DNA of 64,000 nt from Lyngbya sp. CCAP 1446/10 (GCF_026130175.1 NZ_JAIGNI010000037.1:1-64000); one strand, 5' to 3'. Counted from the stretch's first letter, positions 46,026 to 55,541 are shown. Numbers and translations are program-made. The notes: generated from the sequence alone by a model not told the origin.

Positions 46026-46793
46026 TTAAAGTTGGTTGGAATTAACGCTTAATGTGTAAGTACCTTTGCTGGTGCGATCGAGTCCTTGAACAATTATTTT
46101 GTAAGTGCCGTTACTAGGCAATTTTACGGTGATTTGGGATTCTCTGTTATTGACGCGAACAGCTTTGATGTCTACAATTTTATTGCCGCTGGGTGCGATG
46201 AGTGTGATGAAGTGCTCGAATGATCTGCTTTTGAGGTCGATGGTGATGGATTGATTTGCACGTCCTTGGAAGCTGTGTTCGCGGTAAAAGCTGCCGTTGG
46301 GAAGGCTGGGGTCGCCGTCTTTGAGGGTTCCGCGTTGCTGTAGGAGGGAAAGGGAGGTGAGTTTTGGTCGATCGACATTACTGAAATCTAAGCCATAATT
46401 TGTCATGGGTGTATCCAAACCATTTCCTTCTCTGACTGTGATGATAAAAGCAGTTTTATTTTTGGTATCTGGGACTATTTTATCAATAAAATTGGCTTGT
46501 ATTTTGGGTTGATTTAAAGATTTTGGTTGGTTAAAATTGGGTTTTGATACACATAGAATCACGCCTCCATCTTGATAGCGGGCGCTGTAGAATAAATATT
46601 TTTGACCGTTAGTTGTAAATTCGTTTCTGAAGAAGATAGTGTATCTTTCAAGTTGGGGTAGTTGTTGGTTACGGCGACAATTTTTATCGATGTAGATTTC
46701 GGTGGCTGGCTGCGCTTGGGCGAAAATCGCTGGTGTGATGGCGGTTATAAATGATGCTGAAATGAGGGTGATGGTAAAGGGGAGAGTTTTCAT
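46026..46793 (-). CDS. Secreted protein with C-terminal PPC-like domain
   Basis: A 255-residue protein with an N-terminal signal peptide (MKTLPFTITLISASFITAIT + PAIFAQA, cut after about residue 27). The last 90 residues (FQGRANQSITIDLKSRSFEH to YKIIVQGLDRTSKGTYTLSV) have the pre-peptidase C-terminal (PPC) beta-sandwich pattern. The middle is not recognised. It is probably periplasmic or extracellular. It is the last in a run of four small secreted proteins on this strand. Confidence 0.75.
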   Translation of the reverse strand: MKTLPFTITLISASFITAITPAIFAQAQPATEIYIDKNCRRNQQLPQLERYTIFFRNEFTTNGQKYLFYSARYQDGGVILCVSKPNFNQPKSLNQPKIQANFIDKIVPDTKNKTAFIITVREGNGLDTPMTNYGLDFSNVDRPKLTSLSLLQQRGTLKDGDPSLPNGSFYREHSFQGRANQSITIDLKSRSFEHFITLIAPSGNKIVDIKAVRVNNRESQITVKLPSNGTYKIIVQGLDRTSKGTYTLSVNSNQL

Positions 46794-46804
46794 AATACTT
46801 GCTT

Positions 46805-47251
46805 CTATTTCTTTTGGTCAGGAATTGTAGTGAATACGCGGATACATTCTGCGAGTCTTTTTTCGCCAAAATCAGGTAGTTGGCTGATGTTGAGTTGGTG
46901 CCATTTACTGAAATCGGCGGGTTTCCCGGAGGAGTATTGCCATTTAAGGCGATCGTAACCTCGGTCGGGAGGAGATGCTATGGTTTGAATATTAAAGGTA
47001 TTCTGACTAATTGTACCTTTTAAACAGCTATTGTCGCTCGTATTGCTGCGGTATTCAAAGGCTGTGAAAGTTTCACCAGTTTTCTCGAAAATTATGTATT
47101 GAGTTGCTAGGCGGTTGGCTTCTGGTACTTCTCCGTAAAAATATTTGCCGTCTGGTAGGTTTTGGAGTGTCTGCGCTGGCTGGGCTAAAATGGGTAAACA
47201 GCAAATATTGAAGATTGCTAGGTTGGTGCTGAGTAGGATGTGCGATCGCAT
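46805..47251 (-). CDS. Small secreted hypothetical protein
   Basis: A 148-residue protein with signal peptide MRSHILLSTNLAIFNICCLP + ILAQ, then LPDGKYFYGEVPEANRLATQ and two later Cys (SCLKG; AECIRV) that could form a disulfide. I do not know a named family. It ends 12 bases before the next secreted gene on the same strand, which suggests one operon. Confidence 0.72.
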   Translation of the reverse strand: MRSHILLSTNLAIFNICCLPILAQPAQTLQNLPDGKYFYGEVPEANRLATQYIIFEKTGETFTAFEYRSNTSDNSCLKGTISQNTFNIQTIASPPDRGYDRLKWQYSSGKPADFSKWHQLNISQLPDFGEKRLAECIRVFTTIPDQKK

Positions 47252-47475
47252 TTTTATGATTTTTTTAGTTATTTTGGGCGATCGCTCTTTTATAACACAA
47301 AATCAAGTTGATTCGTCAGCGTTCAAACGATCGCAGGACTAACATAAAAATTGGTTTGATGCGCTAATTGAAGGGGGAAGGTGCGCACTGCGCACCCTAC
47401 ATCAGCTTCTGTCTAAGTTTTGTCTTCGTCAAACATCGCCAGAAACACCAACTTTTACACGGTGTACTTCCTGTT
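47252..47475. other. Gap with a small GC-rich palindrome
   Basis: Between two secreted genes. At 47381-47397 GGTGCGCACTGCGCACC is a perfect palindromic hairpin, part of a dispersed GGTGCGC family (compare 41906). No gene. Confidence 0.5.
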
Positions 47476-47904
47476 TTATCTCTTTTTTAAACGATTTTGT
47501 AATTCAGCGGTGCGTTGTGTGGTTTTTCTTTCTAAACATTGATTGAGAAAACCGCTATAACCAGTACCACCTCGATTGATTGAAACTTCAAGATTGCAGT
47601 CTTGATCCCGTGACTTAATCCATTGTCGCTGTATTTTGATCAGTGTCGATCGCTCTTGGCGACTTAATTTAGACATCAGTTGTTTGTAAACCTGGTTCAG
47701 TCGTTTGTCCGAGGCGTTGTACCTTAAGCGCAGACACCTGTTAATCTCTATGTTAGTTGTGGCGTTTTCGCAAATATAGTGTTGTTGAGCTATCAGAGTT
47801 GGTGTGACTTCGATCGCCCTTTTTGACTCTGCAAACACTGGCGAAGACGTAAATCCAACAATAGCTAAGCCTACGACTGCATTAAAAATCGATCGCCCTT
47901 TCAT
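47476..47904 (-). CDS. LprI-like (DUF1311) protein, copy 2
   Basis: A 142-residue secreted protein. Signal peptide MKGRSIFNAVVGLAIVGFTS + SPVFA; mature part with ICENATTNIEINRCLRLRYN, then LNQVYKQLMSKLSRQERSTL and QRQWIKSRDQDCN and a final Cys (QCLERKT). This is the LprI N-terminal/DUF1311 fold, whose mycobacterial member inhibits lysozyme. Paralog of the gene at 48138-48542. Confidence 0.85.
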   Translation of the reverse strand: MKGRSIFNAVVGLAIVGFTSSPVFAESKRAIEVTPTLIAQQHYICENATTNIEINRCLRLRYNASDKRLNQVYKQLMSKLSRQERSTLIKIQRQWIKSRDQDCNLEVSINRGGTGYSGFLNQCLERKTTQRTAELQNRLKKR

Positions 47905-48137
47905 AAATTTTCCTCTGTGTTATAAGTTTTCTTGTTGTTGCAAATGCAGCCTTGGTAAACCGCAACAGCAATACTCAAAAGGCTGTATAGATATATCTCT
48001 CTCTTTCAGCCTCTTTCCGCTCTATTTGTGCGAAAAATCGAGTTTCTTACAAAACTTTACATAAAGTTGCCAAATCTGGCTGGATACGAATAGGGGGGAA
48101 TTGAGATCGATCGCACTTAAAGCAAATCAAACCGGTT

Positions 48138-48542
48138 TCAATACTTTTCCAATTCCGCAGTGCGCGCTTTTGTCATCCGATCCAAACATTCATTAAGGAA
48201 ACCGGAATGGCCAGTACCGCCACGACTTCTATAGGTTTCAAATTCGCAGTTATTGTCGCGCAACTTAATCCACCCTAATTGTGCTTCCGCAAGAATCGAT
48301 CGCTCTTCGCCACTCAATTTAGCAACCAGTTGCTTGTAAACCTCATTCAGCCTCTTGTCCGAGGTTTCGTACCTAAACCTAATACAAGCTCTGACTTCCA
48401 CGTCTCCTTGCGGGCGATCGCAATTAATCTGTTGAGCAATCACAGAGCGCCCAGATTGTGCAAAAACTGATGTTGTAGCTAAAACTGTCACAAGTGAGAT
48501 CGACCAAAAGAGCGATCGGCTTTTCCGTAAATTTATTTTCAT
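48138..48542 (-). CDS. LprI-like (DUF1311) protein, copy 1
   Basis: A 134-residue paralog of the downstream gene: signal peptide MKINLRKSRSLFWSISLVTV + LATTSVFAQ, then CDRPQGDVEVRACIRFRYET, LNEVYKQLVAKLSGEERSIL and RGGTGHSGFLNECLDRMTKA. Four Cys are in the same places. The spacing of 233 bases and similar promoters suggest tandem duplication, not one transcript. Family role (lysozyme inhibition or cell-envelope protection) is inferred. Confidence 0.85.
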   Translation of the reverse strand: MKINLRKSRSLFWSISLVTVLATTSVFAQSGRSVIAQQINCDRPQGDVEVRACIRFRYETSDKRLNEVYKQLVAKLSGEERSILAEAQLGWIKLRDNNCEFETYRSRGGTGHSGFLNECLDRMTKARTAELEKY

Positions 48543-48642
48543 TAGCCGTCAACCTATTTTACGAATTTTAATAACACAAGACTGATTTGATTCAATGAAT
48601 TTAAAGATTGTTTTTAGATTTTGCGAGCGATCGCCCTGTTTA

Positions 48643-48990
48643 TCAGATTGCTAAAGTATGCTTGAGCGCTGCATCTACTGCGGCCATATTTGACCAAATA
48701 CCAATTTTGCGATCGATTTCAACTTCTAGAAGCGTCACCAGATTGTCTGTCATGATTACCGAGTCAGCCAACAATCGTGTTTGCTTACCTTCCGGTGTTT
48801 CTAGGGAAACTAAAACTCGGCTTGGATGTCCTGCACGGGCTAAATTGCTAGTAATCATTGCTGTAATAGTTTGCCCTAAACCAGACCTCAAATTGTCTGA
48901 TTGAACTATCAAAACAGGACGGCGTTTTGCTGTACGTAAATCAGCATTTGGAAACAGAACTAGCACTACATCACCACGCCTATAAAGCAT
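48643..48990 (-). CDS. mazF: MazF/PemK-type toxin (mRNA interferase)
   Basis: A 115-residue toxin: LYRRGDVVLVLFPNADLRTA, KRRPVLIVQSDNLRSG and MITSNLARAGHPSRV match the PemK/MazF SH3-like fold, with the conserved Arg and Ser/Thr (TS) of the RNase site. I chose ATG 48990 (MLYRRGDV); ATG 48993 is equally possible, and the open frame extends to 49029. It overlaps the 3' end of the antitoxin gene by 11 bases. Confidence 0.9.
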   Translation of the reverse strand: MLYRRGDVVLVLFPNADLRTAKRRPVLIVQSDNLRSGLGQTITAMITSNLARAGHPSRVLVSLETPEGKQTRLLADSVIMTDNLVTLLEVEIDRKIGIWSNMAAVDAALKHTLAI

Positions 48991-49210
48991 CATAAGCATC
49001 CATTTCCGGTCGTTCCCAATCCTCTGCAAATCTGCTCAACCTGATCCTTAAATCTGCTGCTTTTTCCCGATCGATACCGCGAGATTGTAGCTCTACCAAT
49101 CCTGATTCTGCCAGAAAAGTAACGATAACTTTCCCTTCTGTTAAGTCACCCGGAGTTTCCAATAACACAACTTTGCCATCTCGATATATACCCTTTACTG
49201 ATTTTAACAT
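48980..49210 (-). CDS. Antitoxin of the MazF-type toxin
   Basis: A 76-residue protein upstream of the MazF gene. N-terminus MLKSVKGIYRDGKVVLLETP and GKVIVTFLAE are typical of DUF104/AbrB-like cyanobacterial antitoxins with a beta-hairpin; the C-terminus (SRFAEDWERPEMDAYDAL) is acidic and should bind the toxin. Overlap of 11 bases with the toxin gene indicates one transcript. Confidence 0.82.
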   Translation of the reverse strand: MLKSVKGIYRDGKVVLLETPGDLTEGKVIVTFLAESGLVELQSRGIDREKAADLRIRLSRFAEDWERPEMDAYDAL

Positions 49211-49261
49211 TTTAGTTTTATTCCTAATGAATCATTGACATTTTAGCTTCGTTTACGATAT

Positions 49262-50098
49262 CTAGCACTTCAGGGAAATATTTGTTGAGGATTGCCACTT
49301 TTCAAAAGCTGCTCCTACTAACGATAAAGCCACCATCGGTGCTGTTACTGCTCTCAGGATTCTACTACCCAAAGAAACAGGTTCAAAGCCACATTCGATC
49401 GCCCTTTCCACTTCTCCATCAGTCCAGCCGCCCTCCGGGCCAACCGCAATCGCGATCGATTCCAGTTCTTGCTCCCCCCTTAGCAAGGGGGGCTGGGGGG
49501 GTTCCTCCGGTTCTTGCTCCCCCCTTAGCAAGGGGGGCTGGGGGGGTTCCAAACCGCTCAAACAATCCCACAAATGCCGATTGTCGCCGCGAGCAAGACA
49601 AATAAATCGATGTTTTTGACTGCAATCTTTGACAGCTAAATCAAAGGAAACAGGTTCATAAACCGCTGGTACAATTTGACGTTCCGACTGTTCCGCCGCC
49701 TCCGCAGCAATCCTTCTCCAGCGATCGACCTTTTGAGCACTAGGTTTGAGCAAAGTACGATCGCTCGTCATCGGCACAATACTCGCCACACCCAACTCCG
49801 TCGCCTGTCTCACAACCTCGTCAAAGCCGTTTCCTTTGGGCAAAGCGGCAAGCAAAGTTACTTCCACTGGTAGCTCCATGTTTACAGCAATCTCCTCTGC
49901 TATCGAGGCAAATAACCCGGTTTCCCGTGCTTCTAGGGCTGCTGACCACCAATGTCCCCGTCCGTCCATTGCAATAAATCGATCGCCCTGATTCAGTCGC
50001 AACACTCGGCATAAATAATGCTGTTGTTCGGGGGTTAAGTTGATTGTGCGATCGCAAATTTGATCTGCATTAACTGCTAATCTTTGTAGTTGGGGCAT
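49262..50098 (-). CDS. rsmE: 16S rRNA (uracil(1498)-N(3))-methyltransferase
   Basis: SPOUT-class RNA methyltransferase that modifies U1498 of 16S rRNA. Length 278 versus about 240 usual. Core motifs are LLAALPKGNGFDEVVRQATE (about 93-112), IVPMTSDRTLLK, and the SAM knot IAVGPEGGWTDGEVE (about 218-232) with SLGSRILRAVTA. Residues about 183-211 are two copies of a PPQPPLLRGEQE unit, encoded by the dispersed CCCCCCTTAGCAAGGGGGG element in tandem; these account for the extra length. The frame stays open, so the enzyme may be functional with a longer loop. Confidence 0.92.
   Translation of the reverse strand: MPQLQRLAVNADQICDRTINLTPEQQHYLCRVLRLNQGDRFIAMDGRGHWWSAALEARETGLFASIAEEIAVNMELPVEVTLLAALPKGNGFDEVVRQATELGVASIVPMTSDRTLLKPSAQKVDRWRRIAAEAAEQSERQIVPAVYEPVSFDLAVKDCSQKHRFICLARGDNRHLWDCLSGLEPPQPPLLRGEQEPEEPPQPPLLRGEQELESIAIAVGPEGGWTDGEVERAIECGFEPVSLGSRILRAVTAPMVALSLVGAAFEKWQSSTNISLKC
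49466..49550 (-). repeat. 45-base tandem insertion inside rsmE
   Basis: TTCTTGCTCCCCCCTTAGCA + AGGGGGGCTGGGGGGGTTCC occurs at 49466-49505 and 49511-49550, period 45. Each unit has the perfect hairpin CCCCCCTT-AGC-AAGGGGGG. It is in frame with rsmE (15 codons per unit). Confidence 0.95.
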
Positions 50099-50210
50099 TT
50101 AATTTTGGATTGTTCGTTTTTCTATTAGATTTTTTTTCTTTAACCGCAGAGAGCGCAGAGAACGCAGAGGAAGAGAGCTGGAGAAGGGATCGTTTTTTTT
50201 TTGCAAGTTT

Positions 50211-50278
50211 AAAGGCAAAGCATTTACAACCAGATTTATGTTGAAAATCTAATTTTTTCTGCAAATGCTTTGCCTTTA
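50211..50278. terminator. Long-stem hairpin after the sulfite reductase gene
   Basis: AAAGGCAAAGCATTT (50211-50225) pairs with AAATGCTTTGCCTTT (50262-50276) over 15 bases around a 36-base loop. It lies about 55 bases 3' of the sir stop on the minus strand; beyond it on that strand come TTGCAAAAAAAAAACGAT-type A-rich bases. It could be a transcript end or a mobile hairpin repeat. Confidence 0.5.
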
Positions 50279-50329
50279 TATTAATTTTGTGTGAGGTTTA
50301 TCTGATGCGATCGAAAATCGAGAATCGGC

Positions 50330-52321
50330 TTATGCTTCCTCCTTAATCTTCTTCAAATAAGTGGAAATTGCCTCTGTAGCTAACTGCGTGATTGGCTTGC
50401 CCTGACGGGCTGCTTCTTCCTTGAGCTCGTTGTAGATTTCATCGCGGACACTAATTCGACGGCGGACTTTGCCACCGCCAGCAGTGGGAGTCTCGTTTTC
50501 ATCGTCGTTACTAGACGTAACAGCTAAATCATTAATCTCAGTTGTCATCGAGTCAGTAGATTGGTGATTGGTTACAAATTGACGGATAGATTCTAACCCA
50601 ACGCGATCGCAAAAATCGCCAAAACTCTCACTCTTTTGCCGTTTTTGCTTGAAATAAACAAAAATCGGCTCCAGAAAAGCTTCAAAATTATTGATGTGCA
50701 GCTTTTCCTCAATCGGTTTTGCCAGCCGCGTTTGCGAGGGAGAACCGCCCAGCCAAATCTGGTAGGATTCCGGCGAACTCCCGACAAACCCCAATTCTGC
50801 CATATAAGGGCGGGCGCATCCATTGGGGCAACCAGTCATCCGCACCACAAAATGCTCATCTTCTAAACCAACTTTGGTCAAACTCGCCCGAATTCGCTCT
50901 AAAATTGCCGGAATCACGCGCTCGGACTCGGTAATCGCCAGCCCGCAGGTTGGGAATGCCGGACAAGCCATAGAATAACGCACTAAAGGGTCGATCGCAG
51001 TTTCCCGCTGAATGCCACATCGATCGAGTATGCCCTGAATTTCTGATTTGACATCCGGTGAAATATCGTAAATCAGCACATTTTGGTGCGGCGTTACCAG
51101 CATCGGCACATTGTACTTCTGCACGATTTCCCGCAAAGCCGTTTTTAGCTGAAACGAGCCTTCATCCTTAATCCGGCCATTTTCTACGGAAATGCCGACA
51201 AACAGCTTGCCGTCGCCTTGTTCGTGCCAGCCCAAGAAGTCCAAATACTTCCACTCAGGCAGAGGTTTAAACGCTTCTAGCGGTTTGCCAAAATATTCTG
51301 CGACTTTTTCTTGGAACCACTTGACACCTTTGTCATTAATCAGGTACTTCAGTCGCGCGTGCCGTCTGTCTGTGCGATCGCCAAAATCTCTTTGTGTTGC
51401 TACAATTGCCTTGACCAAATTGTAAACATCATCCTTGGCAACATAGCAAATCTCATCAGCAACGCGAGCAAAAGTCTCTTCTTTATTGTGAGTGCGGCCC
51501 AAACCGCCGCCGGCAAACACATCAAAACCTTGCAGATTCCCAGCTTTGTCGGTAATTACCACCAAGCTCAAATCCTGAGAGTACAAGTCAACCGAATTGT
51601 CTCCCGGCACAGTAACAGAACACTTGAACTTACGCGGCATATAATGCTCGCCGTAAATCGGCTCTTCCTTGTCGTCGCTAAAGATTGTGCCGTTACCGTT
51701 TTGCTGTCTGGCGGCCTTGACTGCGGGGTCTTCCTCAGCCGAAACAGCTTTTTCGCCGTCGAGCCAAATTTCGTAATAAGCACCGGTTTGCGGTGTTAGC
51801 AAATCGGCGACATTGTTGGCATATTTGAGCGCATACTCGTATTCTGGGCGATTTTTGTACGGTGCAGGCGGTGCCATGACGTTGCGGTTCAAGTCGCCGC
51901 AAGCTCCCAAGGTTGACCCCATATTTTTAATAATGGAGGAAAACACTGCTTTAAGATTTTTTTTCAGCACGCCGTGAAGTTGGAAACCTTGGCGGGTTGT
52001 GACGCGGAGCGTGTGGTTGCCGTATTCTTCCGATAGCTTGTCTAAAGCCAAGAATAGCTGCGGCGGAACGAACCCGCCGGGATTGCGGGTGCGGAGCATG
52101 AACTGATAGTCTTTTTCTTGTCCTTTAACTCGATTGTCGCGATTGTCTTGCTGGTACGAGCCGTGAAATTTGAGAATCTGAATCCCGTCTTCGGTGAAGT
52201 GGGTTGTTTCTTGTAACAGTTCAGTCGCAACGGGTTCTCGCAAGTAGTTGCTGCGTTCTTTGAGACCTTCTGATTTAGAGGGCTTGCGCGCCGCAGGGGT
52301 TGAAGTGGTAGATGTGATCAT
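50330..52321 (-). CDS. sir: Ferredoxin-sulfite reductase with C-terminal RHH-like tail
   Basis: Reduces sulfite to sulfide with six electrons from ferredoxin. Length 663. Two ferrodoxin-like/nitrite-sulfite reductase domains precede the siroheme-4Fe4S site: CPAFPTC (CX5C, about residues 454-460) and [11 protein letters not shown] (CX3C, about 496-506). The N-terminal part has [13 protein letters not shown] and MLRTRNPGG. Residues about 620-663 ([20 protein letters not shown]...) look like a ribbon-helix-helix DNA-binding domain, after a low-complexity linker (about 590-618). Pea plastid sulfite reductase is known to bind DNA and compact nucleoids, so this tail is interesting. Start ATG 52321. 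Confidence 0.93.
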   Translation of the reverse strand: MITSTTSTPAARKPSKSEGLKERSNYLREPVATELLQETTHFTEDGIQILKFHGSYQQDNRDNRVKGQEKDYQFMLRTRNPGGFVPPQLFLALDKLSEEYGNHTLRVTTRQGFQLHGVLKKNLKAVFSSIIKNMGSTLGACGDLNRNVMAPPAPYKNRPEYEYALKYANNVADLLTPQTGAYYEIWLDGEKAVSAEEDPAVKAARQQNGNGTIFSDDKEEPIYGEHYMPRKFKCSVTVPGDNSVDLYSQDLSLVVITDKAGNLQGFDVFAGGGLGRTHNKEETFARVADEICYVAKDDVYNLVKAIVATQRDFGDRTDRRHARLKYLINDKGVKWFQEKVAEYFGKPLEAFKPLPEWKYLDFLGWHEQGDGKLFVGISVENGRIKDEGSFQLKTALREIVQKYNVPMLVTPHQNVLIYDISPDVKSEIQGILDRCGIQRETAIDPLVRYSMACPAFPTCGLAITESERVIPAILERIRASLTKVGLEDEHFVVRMTGCPNGCARPYMAELGFVGSSPESYQIWLGGSPSQTRLAKPIEEKLHINNFEAFLEPIFVYFKQKRQKSESFGDFCDRVGLESIRQFVTNHQSTDSMTTEINDLAVTSSNDDENETPTAGGGKVRRRISVRDEIYNELKEEAARQGKPITQLATEAISTYLKKIKEEA

Positions 52322-52608
52322 GGGAATGTATAGTGCCAGTTATAATTAGATAAAGGTCGATCGAATATTTCTTGAGAATTTGACGCTCGACCAACTTGTA
52401 ATTGAGAAACATTCGCAGAAATGCTTGCTCGGATCTGTTGAGAACTCGGTTAACAACTAAGTTAATAACGGTAATCCGGTAGGAATTCTGATGTTGTTCA
52501 ATTGTAACACGATCGAGCCGGGGCAAGAAAATTGTAATTAAGAGTTTATACTTTCGATCGCTTAAGTGTACGAAACTTTAGAAATAATTAACCTCAAACA
52601 CTGAAACT

Positions 52609-52857
52609 ATGTCACTGTATGACGAAGACACCTTTGTGGTGTTAGAAACCAACCAGCCGGAGCATTTTTTGACTGCGGCGGAACTATTAGAAAAGCTGAA
52701 AGCGGTCTTAGCTCAGGAACACGAAGATTTGCCAGCCGATGTGCTAAAATTTCCTTCGGTGGAAGCTCAAGCTAAGTATTTAATTGATACTTATTGTGAA
52801 TTAGATGTCGGGCCTGGAAAGTTTTTGCAGTGGTACGCAGTCCGTCTAGAAAAGTAA
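52609..52857 (+). CDS. crr7: Chlororespiratory reduction protein 7 (CRR7)
   Basis: An 82-residue protein of the CRR7 family; the plant homologue is needed for assembly of the chloroplast NDH-1 complex. MSLYDEDTFVVLETNQPEHF, then LTAAELLEKLKAVLAQ and LDVGPGKFLQWYAVRLEK match the family. Cyanobacterial function is less clear but probably concerns NDH-1. ATG 52609; divergent from sir. A repeat array begins right after the stop. Confidence 0.85.
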   Translation: MSLYDEDTFVVLETNQPEHFLTAAELLEKLKAVLAQEHEDLPADVLKFPSVEAQAKYLIDTYCELDVGPGKFLQWYAVRLEK

Positions 52858-52860
52858 TTT

Positions 52861-53215
52861 TTGGCATGGGGCATAGGGCATAGGGCATCGGGCATCGGGC
52901 ATAGGGCATAGGGCATCGGGAATTGGGCATGGACAATTGGTTATTAAAACAAATAACAAGTAACAAGTAACAAATAACAAATAACAAGTGACAAATAACA
53001 AATAACAAATAAGCTGTTCTACATTTAAATTGTGTGTCAAAAATCAATCAAACAATGAGTGGTATGGGATTCGACGCCGTACCGAATATGTAATTTAAAT
53101 GCGCGACAGCTTAACAAGTGACAAATAACAAATAATAACCAACAATTAACTCATGCCCGATGCCCAATGCCCAATGCCCAATGCCCAATGCCCAATGCCC
53201 AATTCCCAATTCCCA
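52861..53215. repeat. Arrays of short tandem repeats (GGGCATA, AACAAAT)
   Basis: 52866-52932: ten or so GGGCATA/GGGCATC heptamers. 52950-53012: AACAAAT/AACAAGT heptamers. 53115-53140: the latter again. 53152-53218: AATGCCC/ATGCCCA heptamers in the opposite sense. They fill the gap between CRR7 and the next gene. The pairs GGGCATA and its reverse complement can form a very large hairpin. Confidence 0.92.
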
Positions 53216-53219
53216 ATGA

Positions 53220-53600
53220 TTAATCTTCTAATTGTTGTACCGATGATACTTCAACGGCGGTAACGTCGATCGTACCGGGCGGCGTCAAGCGGCTAAAATG
53301 ACCTTCCTCTATTTTCAAAGGTTCGCCACAATTAGCACACTGAAACTGAGTTTGATTTAAAGCTGTGAATTCGTATTGACAAACTGGACACTTGTCTTCA
53401 ATTAAATTGCGTTTCAACCACCACTGAAGCACGAAAAATCCCACCACAGGTGTCAGCAGCAACAAACCTACTACAATCAAAAATGATTTAACTACCCAGC
53501 CCAAACCAATTGACACCAACAAACACGCGATGCCCAGCAGTATCAGCCAATTGCTAATACGCGGTAAATTTAAAGATATTTTGGGGGTGCCTTGGTTCAC
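53220..53600 (-). CDS. Two-TM zinc-ribbon membrane protein
   Basis: A 126-residue protein: two hydrophobic helices ([20 protein letters not shown] and [20 protein letters not shown], about residues 18-62), then a cytoplasmic zinc ribbon CPVC ... CANC (about 76-96) and an acidic tail ([12 protein letters not shown]). Conserved in cyanobacteria as far as I recall, without a named function. ATG 53600. The stop is at the very end of a heptamer array. Confidence 0.78.
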   Translation of the reverse strand: MNQGTPKISLNLPRISNWLILLGIACLLVSIGLGWVVKSFLIVVGLLLLTPVVGFFVLQWWLKRNLIEDKCPVCQYEFTALNQTQFQCANCGEPLKIEEGHFSRLTPPGTIDVTAVEVSSVQQLED

Positions 53601-53718
53601 GGTGGTCTCCTTGGGTGTCTTTGCAGGTAGGCTTGACTCTATCCTACTAAGAAATTTTGGCGGTCGATCGACTTAATCTTCCCATTGTACACGCATAAAC
53701 CGCTCTCTACGTTACAAG

Positions 53719-54858
53719 TTAATCTGAGTCAGAGGGTTGAAAAATCCCTTGTAAAGATTGACAAAGGGATTGAAAACTAAATCTTACTAGGGTTTGTTCC
53801 CTCAACCACGCGCGATCGCACCTTTGATCCTGTCCTCGCAAAATTTCTACACAAGCAACCGCTACTGCTGCCGAATCTCGGTGAGGAACTCGCCATCCCA
53901 GTTTACCATCTTGCAGCGGATCTGCCGAACCGTCCGCGTCCCCCGCCAGCACCGGTACTCCGCAAGCTAAAGCTTCCAAATAAGCTATACCGAAGCCTTC
54001 CTGGGAGGGCATTACATAAGCATCCGCCAACTGGTAATGTGCTGCTAAATCTGCTGTCGGTACAAAACCCGCAAATATTACTTTTTCGGCAACTCCCAAA
54101 TCTTGGGCGATTTTTGCTAATCTAGGGCGATCGTCCCCGCGTCCAATAACTAAGTATTTCACATTGGGAAAACTTTTGGCAATTTCCGGCAAAGCTTGAA
54201 TTGTGACATCGATTCCTTTGTAACTATCGTGCGATCGCAATCTTGCCACTGTTATCAATATTTTAGCATTAATGAGATTATATTGTTTTAATAAATGTTG
54301 CGATTTTGGGCCGATTGTAAATATATTCCCATCTACCGTACAAGGCACTATGGGGAATTTTTCTGGATTTAAGTTGTTAATTTGGCAAGTGCGATCGCGC
54401 GTGTACCTGCTAATTGTCCAAATGCTGTCCGCTTGTCTCATTGCTGTTTGATATTTCGGAGCCAGCGGTTCCCACACTTCCTTGCCGTAAGTTAAAATTG
54501 TATAGGGAATTCCCAGCGATCGGCACAAAGTTTGAATCAGCGGTGCGAGGTTGATGTGACCGCAAAAAACTCGCTGCGGTCGTTTTTGCACCAAGCAATT
54601 TAGCAATATTGTAGCAAACTTAAGACGACCCAACCAAGGACGATCGGTTTTGAGGTAATAAAATTTAATATTTTTTGACTGGTAAGGATTCTTGCAGTCT
54701 GGAGAATCTCGCAACAGCAAAACTTGAGCTTGCGGCGGAGAGTTTGCCGCTGCGGTTAATGACACGTAAGCTTTCAGGATGTCTCGAACGTAGGATTGAA
54801 TCCCGCCTTCGCTGGAAAATATTTCTAAGAAGCAGAATAGGTAATTTGTCGATCGCAT
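53719..54858 (-). CDS. GT4-family glycosyltransferase
   Basis: Transfers a sugar from a nucleotide-sugar donor to an acceptor such as a lipid or polysaccharide. GT-B fold, 379 residues from ATG 54858: acceptor half with FLEIFSSEGGIQSYVRDILK and a donor half with ILITVARLRSHDSYKGIDVT, YLVIGRGDDRPRLAKIAQDL and the EX7E motif SQEGFGIAYLEALACGVPVL (about 290-309). An in-frame TTG at 54888 would add 10 residues; ATG was preferred. No export or polymer gene lies next to it, so the product is unknown. Confidence 0.9.
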   Translation of the reverse strand: MRSTNYLFCFLEIFSSEGGIQSYVRDILKAYVSLTAAANSPPQAQVLLLRDSPDCKNPYQSKNIKFYYLKTDRPWLGRLKFATILLNCLVQKRPQRVFCGHINLAPLIQTLCRSLGIPYTILTYGKEVWEPLAPKYQTAMRQADSIWTISRYTRDRTCQINNLNPEKFPIVPCTVDGNIFTIGPKSQHLLKQYNLINAKILITVARLRSHDSYKGIDVTIQALPEIAKSFPNVKYLVIGRGDDRPRLAKIAQDLGVAEKVIFAGFVPTADLAAHYQLADAYVMPSQEGFGIAYLEALACGVPVLAGDADGSADPLQDGKLGWRVPHRDSAAVAVACVEILRGQDQRCDRAWLREQTLVRFSFQSLCQSLQGIFQPSDSD

Positions 54859-55541
54859 CTCAGATTTACGCCTTGAGGGCGCAGACAATTATTTCTGTAA
54901 AATGAGTTTGCGAAAAAATGGCAATTACAGTCTACTATAATCGACCCTAATGGACTCTAAACTTAATGAATTTTTACAATCTCCTACACCGAGCAAACTT
55001 TAAGAATTATTGAGTTAGCGGAATCAGACCAGAATGCGGGTTATTATTATCAGTGCCGATATAGAGGATCGGATATTTAGTTTTTGGTAGAAGTATTGTC
55101 TATCCAAAGATAGATATTAAGCCCCTATTTAACTGTTAGGATAAACCAAGATAGAGAACTAAATTAAATATGACTCGCTCGGGTTTTAAAAGCAAGTTGT
55201 GAAATATTTTGTCAAAAATTGTCTCTTAAAAGTTTTCTTGAAGATTGAAAAAAAGTATGCTCATCAAGCATTTAATACATTCAAGCATCGTTGATTTTAT
55301 TTGCAGCTAGGACAGAGATTTATATTCGTATTTCTTCTGTTCGCACAAGCAGTCTAGCGAGCCGATCGAGAAAATTTTACGAGCGCAAAAGAAACAAGGT
55401 ATCGTACAATCCTGTACCGGGAAAATCCTGTTACCTAAAACATTAGGTATTCGAGCTGAAACCTGACAAAAGCTAATGTTAGGTTGGCAACGTCATATTT
55501 ACGAACGACTCTCTCCAAACGAGCCTTCATTGGAGTTTGAG
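54859..55541. other. Regulatory gap before the sugar ABC operon
   Basis: About 680 AT-rich bases between divergent genes. No gene is supported; the open frame from 55476 is an upstream extension of the substrate-binding protein. Promoters for both sides must lie here, but no operator repeat stood out. Confidence 0.5.
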
